Shown piece by piece: positions 58,225-64,000 of a DNA stretch of 64,000 nucleotides. This DNA comes from Collinsella sp. 4_8_47FAA (lineage in GTDB: Bacteria > Actinomycetota > Coriobacteriia > Coriobacteriales > Coriobacteriaceae). Location of the stretch: positions 301,036 through 365,035 of the forward strand of contig NZ_KN214136.1 in assembly GCF_000763055.1 (NCBI RefSeq). Reading direction: 5' to 3'. Under the pieces are notes generated by a model. That model saw only the letters and a list, made by a program, of their open reading frames with translations, had not been told where the DNA came from and did no database searches. Numbering within the stretch: position 1 is the first letter of the stretch; every line of letters begins with the position of its first letter. The position numbers were made by a program, and so were the translations under genes.

Positions 58225-59298
58225 ATGAAAATAGGCATTTCCACATTTACGCATGGGGACAACTATGGGCAGAGGCTCCAGAACCTTGCTGTCCAAGAAA
58301 CTCTCAAACTCTCGGGTGCAGATGTCCTTACGTTCAGACAGAAGGACTCGAGATCTGCCAAATACAAGCTCAAGTCTTTGGCTTCGCTCATTCCAAAGGG
58401 GCTTGCCGTTGCCCACATCCAGAGGCATCGTTCGTTTGAGGATTTCAATTCCCGTAACATTTCCTTTAGCCGGGAGGTTATATCTGATTCCAACCCTCCA
58501 CGTGACATTAAATCCTATGACTTTTTCGTTGCTGGGAGCGACCAAGTTTGGTCTCCGTATTCCCCTGACGCTAACTCCACTATGTTTCTCACGTTTTCGC
58601 CAAGAGAAAAGCGCATTGCTTTTTCGCCAAGCTTGGCAGCTCCGACGATTCCCGAGGAGAAGCGTGAGCTGTTCCACGGCTATTTCGACGGGTTTGATAG
58701 GCTGTCCGTTCGTGAGCAGAAGAGCGCCGAGCTTATAAACAGTCTGTACGGCTTAAAGGCCGAGGTGTTGATTGACCCAACACTGATGTTTGACGGCTCC
58801 TGGTGGGAAAGGTATGAAAAAGAGCCGCACTGCGGGCTTCCAAATGATTATGTATTGACGTACTTCCTCGGGAGTGCAGCTTACGAAGAGAGGGTTGCCG
58901 AAATCTGTGATTCACTTAGCTGCAAGAGGGTCGATTTACTAGGGGATGCGCGCTACTACGCCCTCGGGCCTTCAGAGTTCCTCTATGCCGTCCGTCACGC
59001 AAAGCTTGTAGCGACAGATTCATATCACGGATCAATTTTCTCGATCTTGTTCGGGAAGCCGCTGATTTATTGCCCTCGTGAGTCCACTGGTCCAGACATG
59101 AGCAGCCGATTCGACACGCTAGCCAGCGAGCTGCGTGTTTCTTTCGTTGAGCGGTCAATTCTTTCCGTATGTAATTCGGAACTGCTCGAGAGTGACTATT
59201 CAAAGGCGTATGACAGGTTGGCAGCTCAGAGGAAGATCGTTGTTGAATTCCTCGATAGATGTGGATTGAGCATTCCCTCGGAGGCCGCCCGTGGCTAG
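58225..59298 (+). CDS. Polysaccharide pyruvyl transferase family protein (copy 2)
   Basis: 357 residues. N-terminal IGISTFTHGDNYGQRLQNLA shows the NYGxxLQ motif. FFVAGSDQVWSPYSPDAN and LVATDSYHGSIFSILFGKP are the central and C-terminal signatures, clearly paralogous to the protein at 52354. ATG 58225 lies two bases after the polymerase stop. The end overlaps the flippase start by 8 bases. Whether it makes a pyruvate ketal or another modification is unknown. Confidence 0.85.
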   Translation: MKIGISTFTHGDNYGQRLQNLAVQETLKLSGADVLTFRQKDSRSAKYKLKSLASLIPKGLAVAHIQRHRSFEDFNSRNISFSREVISDSNPPRDIKSYDFFVAGSDQVWSPYSPDANSTMFLTFSPREKRIAFSPSLAAPTIPEEKRELFHGYFDGFDRLSVREQKSAELINSLYGLKAEVLIDPTLMFDGSWWERYEKEPHCGLPNDYVLTYFLGSAAYEERVAEICDSLSCKRVDLLGDARYYALGPSEFLYAVRHAKLVATDSYHGSIFSILFGKPLIYCPRESTGPDMSSRFDTLASELRVSFVERSILSVCNSELLESDYSKAYDRLAAQRKIVVEFLDRCGLSIPSEAARG

Positions 59299-60796
59299 CC
59301 AGCGTAAGGCGGGCGCCCTCCTCGGCTACGCCAACATCCTCGCAAAGAACCTCGTCAACCTCGTCTACACGCCGATGCTACTGTCCTACGTGGGGCAGGC
59401 GGACTACGGCGTCTTCCAGAGCTCGAACTCCTTTGTCTTCTCGCTGACGCTCCTGTCCTTCGGCTTCTCCGAGGCCTACGTGCGCTTCTACACGCAGACG
59501 GTGGCGCACGGCGGCGAGCGCGACATCCGGCACCTGAACGGCATGTACCTCACGCTTTACGTCGCCGTCACAGCCGCGGCGGTCGCCCTCGGCATGGGCT
59601 TCTCCGCAAACGCCGGCGCGGTGTTCTCGGCCGGGTTCACCGAGGCGCAGGTCTCGCTCGCCCGGGAGCTGCTCGCCATCATGACGCTCAACGTCGCCTC
59701 GACGTTGTTCACCGTCGTGTTCAATTCCTACATCACGGCGCACGAGCGCTTCGTCTACCAGCAGACCAGGCAGCTCGTCACCACGCTTGCGACGCCGCTG
59801 TGCGCCTGGGCCCTGCTGGCCGCCGGTATGGGGCCCGTGGGCGTTGCCCTAGCACAGCTCGCGGTGAACCTCGTCCTGCTCGCCCTCAACGCGCGCTACG
59901 CCATCGTCGTGCTGGGCATGCGCTTCGAGCTCAGGGGTGCCGACTGGGGCGTCATGCGCGGCATCGCCGCCTTCAGTGCCTGGATCTTCGGTAACCAGGT
60001 CTGCGAGATGGTCAATCAGAGCGTGCCCAACATCATGCTGGGGGCCATCTCGGGCGCGACTGCGGTATCTCTGTTCGCGGTGGCCGTGAACATCCGCCAG
60101 GTCTTCTACTCGCTCTCCACCACGATGTCGAACGTCTTCATTCCGAAGGTCAACCGCATCGTCGCCACCTCGGACGACAACGCCGAGCTCACTCGCCTTA
60201 TGACGCGCGTGGGCCGCTACCAGATGGTACTGTTTTGCTGGGTGTACGGAGGTTTCGCTATTCTCGGGAAGTTTTTCGTGACGAGGTGGGCGGGCCCGGG
60301 CTTCGCCGAGGCCTACTGGCTCGTGCTCGCCATGACGCTACCCGTCATGGTGCCCCTCTGTCAGAACGTCGGCATCGAGATCCAGAGGGCCAAGAACATG
60401 CACCACGCCAGGAGTCTCGTCTACCTTGCGATGGCGGTCGGGAACGTTGCCTTCACCGCCGCGGCCGCCCCGGCGCTGGGGCCGTGGGCCCCCGCGATCG
60501 CCTATGTCGTCAGCATCGTGCTCGGCAACGGACTGTGGATGAACTGGTACTACCAGAAGCGGGTCGGTCTCGACATGCTCTTTTTCTGGAAGCGGAACCT
60601 GCCGGTGCTGCTCGCCTGGGCTGCCGTCACCGTCGCCTGCCTCGCTGGCACGGCGGTCCTGCCCGTCAACGGATGGCCCGCGTTCCTCGAGTGGGGCGCC
60701 GTTTACAGCGCGCTTTTCGCCATAGCCCTTTGGCTCGCCGTCCTAACGAAGGACGAACGTATCGCGGTCGTCTCTCGTCTCCCGTTCCTTAGATAG
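59291..60796 (+). CDS. Wzx-type polysaccharide flippase
   Basis: Moves the lipid-linked repeat unit across the membrane. 501 residues with about 12-14 predicted helices of the MVF/MATE-like fold. N-terminal LLGYANILAKNLVNLVYTPM and YVGQADYGVFQ are typical of the family; QSVPNIMLGAISGATAVSLF lies mid-protein. The start is GTG 59291 after GGAGGCC, overlapping the previous gene. Its GC content is much higher than that of the preceding genes. Confidence 0.88.
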   Translation: MASQRKAGALLGYANILAKNLVNLVYTPMLLSYVGQADYGVFQSSNSFVFSLTLLSFGFSEAYVRFYTQTVAHGGERDIRHLNGMYLTLYVAVTAAAVALGMGFSANAGAVFSAGFTEAQVSLARELLAIMTLNVASTLFTVVFNSYITAHERFVYQQTRQLVTTLATPLCAWALLAAGMGPVGVALAQLAVNLVLLALNARYAIVVLGMRFELRGADWGVMRGIAAFSAWIFGNQVCEMVNQSVPNIMLGAISGATAVSLFAVAVNIRQVFYSLSTTMSNVFIPKVNRIVATSDDNAELTRLMTRVGRYQMVLFCWVYGGFAILGKFFVTRWAGPGFAEAYWLVLAMTLPVMVPLCQNVGIEIQRAKNMHHARSLVYLAMAVGNVAFTAAAAPALGPWAPAIAYVVSIVLGNGLWMNWYYQKRVGLDMLFFWKRNLPVLLAWAAVTVACLAGTAVLPVNGWPAFLEWGAVYSALFAIALWLAVLTKDERIAVVSRLPFLR

Positions 60797-60804
60797 GGTC
60801 CATC

Positions 60805-62022
60805 ATGAATGATTCCGAGAAATCCCCGAGGGTCGTCTCGCTTGGCGACCGTTGCTGCGGCTGCGGCGCGTGCGCTGCCCGCTGCCCCAAGTCATGCATC
60901 TCCATGGAACCCGATGATTGTGGCTTCCTACACCCCACCGTCGACGCCTCCGGGTGCGTAGGCTGCGGGGCGTGCGACGCCGTATGCCCGGCGCTCAACG
61001 CCCCTGGGGAGGACGGGTGCGAGTTCGCCCTCTGGGCGAAGGCTCATGACGTCGGCTTGCTCGATAGATCGTCGTCGGGCGGCGTGTTCGGTCTACTCGC
61101 CGGTGACGCTCTCTCGCGCGGCGGTGTTGTGGCGGGCGCCGCGTGGACGGACGGTTGCCGCGAGCTTCGTCACGTGCTCGTGGAGGACAGGCCGGCGCTC
61201 GGCGCCGTTATGCGCTCGAAATACGTTCAGAGCGCGGTTGGCCGCGGCGTCTTCGAGGGCGTCCGCGCTGCCCTGCGTGAAGGCAGGCCGGCGCTCTTTG
61301 CCGGTACTGCATGCCAGGTGGCTGGCATGCGCTCATACCTGGGGAAACTCGCCGACTCTGACCTCTTCCTCGGCGTCGACGTCATCTGCCACGGTGTTCC
61401 GTCTCCAGAGCTCTGGTCGCGCTGGGTCGACTACCGTGGTGAGGCCTTCGGGTCGGACGTCTGCGACGTCAATATGCGGAGTAAGACAACCGGATGGTTG
61501 TCTTACTCCGCTATGTACAAGCACATAGCGGAGAAAGACAACACCGGGGACACCGAGTCCCAGATATTCGGCAAAGACTGGTACATGAAAGCGTTTCTGG
61601 CCAATGCGAGCCTTCGTTCGTCCTGTCTGGCATGTCCAGCAAAGCGCTCCAGCGGCGCCGATATCACGCTCGGTGATTTCTGGGGGTTCCAGAATACCCA
61701 TCCCGAGGTCGACAACTCCAAGGGCGTATCTGCCGTCCTATGCAATACCGAGAAGGGCGTGCGGGCATTCGAGGCTATTTCTGGGCTTACCGCAAACGGT
61801 CCGGCGACGCTTGATGGGGTAATCGCGGGCAACCCTAGCCTCGTCCATTCTGTCACGCCTTATCCAAAGCGCGACGAGTTCTTGAACGACGTGTCTGCCG
61901 GGCTTTCCATCCCAGATCTCATGGACAAGTGGGATTTCCGTCCCACTCTCTGGCAGCGTGTCCGCGGCAAGCTTGGTGGTATTAAACGACGACTAAAGAG
62001 ACTCGTTGGAAGGAGAGCCTAG
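60805..62022 (+). CDS. FrhB-like iron-sulfur protein, copy 2
   Basis: 405 residues. Two four-Cys ferredoxin sets (CCGCGACAARCPKSC and CVGCGACDAVCP) precede the FrhB-like domain: RSSSGGVFGLLAGDA, MRSKYVQSAVGRGVF, FAGTACQVAGMRSYL, DVICHGVPSPELW, and DITLGDFWGF. It is paralogous to the protein at 53462 but longer, with an insertion after the TGWLSYS motif and a basic C-terminus (GGIKRRLKRLVGRRA). A hairpin cluster lies at 61476-61542. It is eight bases after the flippase. Confidence 0.83.
   Translation: MNDSEKSPRVVSLGDRCCGCGACAARCPKSCISMEPDDCGFLHPTVDASGCVGCGACDAVCPALNAPGEDGCEFALWAKAHDVGLLDRSSSGGVFGLLAGDALSRGGVVAGAAWTDGCRELRHVLVEDRPALGAVMRSKYVQSAVGRGVFEGVRAALREGRPALFAGTACQVAGMRSYLGKLADSDLFLGVDVICHGVPSPELWSRWVDYRGEAFGSDVCDVNMRSKTTGWLSYSAMYKHIAEKDNTGDTESQIFGKDWYMKAFLANASLRSSCLACPAKRSSGADITLGDFWGFQNTHPEVDNSKGVSAVLCNTEKGVRAFEAISGLTANGPATLDGVIAGNPSLVHSVTPYPKRDEFLNDVSAGLSIPDLMDKWDFRPTLWQRVRGKLGGIKRRLKRLVGRRA
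61476..61542. repeat. Competing intragenic hairpins in FrhB-like gene 2
   Basis: Arm A GCGGAGTAAGACAAC (61476-61490) pairs perfectly with A' (61497-61511). A' overlaps a second hairpin, CTCCGCTATGT (61506-61516) with ACATAGCGGAG (61523-61533). A near-copy of A lies at 61528-61542 (GCGGAGAAAGACAAC, 14 of 15), so A' can pair with either copy. Confidence 0.92.
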
Positions 62023-62978
62023 ATGGCCAAGGATCGCTACCTTCAAGCTCTTCGTGGGCTTGCGATTTCCGCTGTGGTGCTTATCCACTGTCTTCCTCAA
62101 TGTGCCGCGTCGGTCGCCATTCGCCCATTCCTCAACTTTTCTGTTGCGTTGTTCTTGTTTTTATCCGGTGTTCTTACCGACGAGCGCAAATTTAATGCGG
62201 GGGGGGGTCTTCGACGCCGCATTAGCAAGGTTGCCGGACCTTATGCGTTCTGGAGCGTTATCTATCTTGCGGCGTTTCCCGCCCTTCATGGGCGTCTGGG
62301 TTTCTGGCGTTCGCCGTGGGCTCCGTATCGGCTCAGATGTACTATCTATTGGTCTATTCACAGCTTGTGCTGCTTACTCCGGTACTGTTCAGGCTCCTTT
62401 CACGGTATAGGTTCTTTGTCTATTGTGTGACACCGGCTTGCTTGCTTCTAAGGGAGCTCGCTGCCGTTGCCGGTATCGCATTGCCTCTAATACAGGTTTT
62501 CTGCCCCATGTGGCTCATCTTTTATGTTTTCGGTCTCGACTGGAGGCGTTGGGCTGCGCTCATTGAAGGACGAACCACTCAGCTTGTTGCAGTGCTCTTT
62601 ATATTTTTAATAATTCAGGAGGTCGCAGGCTTCTGGTGGTATTTGACTGGCGATTTCAATATGGCCACAACTCAGCTTAAGCTCGGTTCTGCCGCGACCT
62701 CTTTAGCTGTGATCGCGCTTCTTATGGCGGTTCCGGGATCATTCAAGTCGCGATTATCTTCTACTTTGCTTGTTGACCTTGGGAACGCCTCTTTTGGAAT
62801 CTACCTCTGCCATATACTTGTTCTCAAGGCCGTTTGGAAACTGCTTGGATTATTCGTCATTCCACTTGGTGTTTCGACATTTGCTGTTTGGGCGCTAACT
62901 CTTGCCGGATCTTATTCGCTTGTATCACTTTGCGGTCGTTATTTGCCCGAACGAATTCACATCATTGTGGGATTATAA
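62023..62978 (+). pseudogene. Acyltransferase 3 (OafA-like) gene with a frameshift; G9 tract
   Basis: Would acetylate a glycan in the membrane. The first part (62023 to about 62280) reads RYLQALRGLAISAVVLIHCL, ALFLFLSGVL and GPYAFWSVIYLAAF. The second part, in a different frame (open from about 62226 to 62978), reads AFAVGSVSAQMYYLLVYSQL and LGNASFGIYLCHILVLKAV. Together they make a full family protein of about 315 residues. The break lies between about 62270 and 62316 and needs one extra base (or two fewer) to restore frame. A run of nine G (62199-62207) lies upstream and is currently in frame with the N-terminal half. GGAAGGAG precedes the ATG. It may be decayed, phase-variable, or a sequencing error. 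Confidence 0.75.
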
Positions 62979-63010
62979 ATTGATTTTCGATACTGGCGCT
63001 TTTCATAGCG

Positions 63011-63196
63011 TTGAAGCAAAGTGAGTCCATTACCAACATTTGGCACGCGATCATCGGTGAAGATACCGGACTTCCTGTTTTCGAACGAGAAGATGACTTT
63101 TTACTCAAAATGGCTGATTGGATTAACCAACCTGAAATAACCGGAATCAATCTCCCTTGGTCGAGCATCGAAAAATGGAAGGGGCAATTCAGGTAG
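63011..63196 (+). other. Unassigned small open frame
   Basis: About 61 codons from a TTG, reading protein-like (ESITNIWHAIIGEDTGLPVF, then EITGINLPWSSIEKW). There is no ribosome-binding site or recognisable family. It may be the tail of a lost gene or a small protein. The remainder of 62979-63319 is AT-rich and shows only the GAGGAC ribosome site of rmlA. Confidence 0.25.
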
Positions 63197-63319
63197 CCAT
63201 ATTCCGCAGTCATTACCTTGCCTATTTCGTTAAGAATGAGGGGGTTTAGCAAAATAGGATACCCAAGTCTTATTTATCACTCGATCTAAAGCGCATTTCG
63301 ATTGTAGAGGACAGATTAA

Positions 63320-64000
63320 ATGAAAGGCATCATCCTCGCGGGCGGGTCCGGCACGCGACTGTACCCGCTCACTCTCGTGACCTCCAAGCAGCTGCTGCCG
63401 GTCTACGACAAGCCCATGATCTACTACCCGCTGTCCACGCTCATGCTGGCGGGCATCAAGGACATCCTGGTCATCTCCACGCCGACCGACCTGCCCAACT
63501 TCCAGCGCCTGCTGGGCGACGGCTCGCGCTTCGGCGTGAACCTCTCCTACGCCGAGCAGCCCTCGCCGGACGGCCTGGCGCAGGCCTTCACCATCGGCGA
63601 GGAGTTCATCGCCGGCGAGCCGTGCGCCCTGGTGCTCGGCGACAACATCTTCTACGGCAACGGCCTGTCGCGCCACCTGACGCGCGCCGCCCGGAACGCC
63701 GAGTCGGGCCGAGCCACGGTCTTCGGCTACCACGTGGACGACCCCGAGCGCTTCGGCGTCGTGGAGTTCGACCGCGGGGGGAGGGCCGTGTCCATCGAGG
63801 AGAAGCCCGCCCGCCCCAAGAGCTCCTACGCCGTCACCGGCCTGTACTTCTACCCGGGCGACGTCGCCGTCAAGGCCCACAAGGTTCAGCCTTCCGCCCG
63901 CGGGGAGCTGGAGATCACCACGCTCAACCAGATGTACCTGGAGGAGGGGACGCTGTCCGTGGTCACCCTCGGCCGCGGCTACGCGTGGCTGGACACCGGC
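63320..64000 (+). CDS. rmlA: Glucose-1-phosphate thymidylyltransferase RmlA (3' end outside window)
   Basis: Makes dTDP-glucose, the first step toward dTDP-L-rhamnose. 227 codons are visible of about 290. Motifs: [49 protein letters not shown] with the metal-binding Asp, and FGVVEFD followed by [20 protein letters not shown]. The frame is open to the last base. ATG 63320 follows GAGGACAGATTAA. It suggests that the glycan contains rhamnose and that rmlB, C and D may follow outside the window. Its GC is very high compared with the region just before it. Confidence 0.95.
   Translation, partial: MKGIILAGGSGTRLYPLTLVTSKQLLPVYDKPMIYYPLSTLMLAGIKDILVISTPTDLPNFQRLLGDGSRFGVNLSYAEQPSPDGLAQAFTIGEEFIAGEPCALVLGDNIFYGNGLSRHLTRAARNAESGRATVFGYHVDDPERFGVVEFDRGGRAVSIEEKPARPKSSYAVTGLYFYPGDVAVKAHKVQPSARGELEITTLNQMYLEEGTLSVVTLGRGYAWLDTG

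Noticed and set aside
61476..61542. CRISPR-like repeat array in the FrhB-like gene
   Set aside because: Only two direct near-copies plus one inverted copy inside a coding frame; no regular spacers and no cas genes anywhere in the window.
62199..62225. Restoring the acyltransferase by adding one G to the G9 tract
   Set aside because: With ten Gs the frame would match the C-terminal half, but a TAG at 62223-62225 stops it, so slippage there alone cannot repair the gene.

Overview
The window looks like chromosomal DNA of a high-GC, anaerobic gut Actinobacterium of the class Coriobacteriia, most likely Collinsella or a near relative. This is inferred from gene content: anaerobic (cbi-type) cobalamin synthesis, a glgB-glgP-glgC-glgD-glgA glycogen cluster, an oxygen-labile L-serine dehydratase, and a NusG-paralogue-led polysaccharide locus. 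I could not run a database search.

Layout. (1) 1-14765 (+): a tightly overlapping cobalamin operon (cbiD, a cbiL remnant, cbiG, cbiH, cbiET, cbiA, cobT, cobU, cobS, a cobU-like/cobC fusion, cbiB, cobD, cbiP, cobO, cbiC, cbiJ). It looks richer in G+C than the rest and is open at the left edge. It stops beside a scrap of an IS21-type transposase and a palindromic repeat. (2) 14977-18397 (-): a MacA/MacB-like tripartite ABC exporter. (3) 18530-23612 (-): an L,D-transpeptidase, L-serine dehydratase and metK. (4) 23931-31143 (+): gltX, then priA-def-fmt-rsmB. (5) 31305-44740 (-): a small zinc-ribbon protein, a fused GH13 amylase/GH77 glucanotransferase, and the glycogen cluster. (6) 45072-46587 (+): a HAD phosphatase, thiamine pyrophosphokinase and tRNA-Ala(GGC). 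(7) 47360-64000 (+): an exopolysaccharide or capsule locus. It runs from a LoaP-like antiterminator and an initiating phosphoglycosyl transferase through glycosyltransferases, a radical SAM protein, two pyruvyltransferase-like and two FrhB-like iron-sulfur proteins, a Wzy-like polymerase and a Wzx flippase to a frameshifted acyltransferase. It ends with rmlA, cut by the right edge.

How the parts work together. The cobalamin genes cover most steps from cobalt-precorrin-3 to the nucleotide loop, except that cbiL is internally deleted and cbiF and a chelatase are not seen here. The glycogen genes form a full cycle of ADP-glucose formation, chain elongation, branching and phosphorolysis, and the amylase/MalQ fusion handles imported or released maltodextrins. 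GGTAAAAC-type half-sites lie upstream of both starch/glycogen transcription units. The polysaccharide locus has the order expected of a Wzx/Wzy pathway.

Most notable signals. (a) Glycogen synthase and branching enzyme both end in long histone-H1-like Lys/Ala-rich tails. (b) Several polysaccharide genes hold long perfect hairpins inside their coding sequence; the two FrhB-like paralogues carry them at the equivalent position, one with two competing pairings. (c) Pyruvyltransferase-like and FrhB-like genes occur twice in the locus, together with a radical SAM gene. (d) Several families of long-armed intergenic inverted repeats are present. (e) cbiL carries an in-frame internal deletion.
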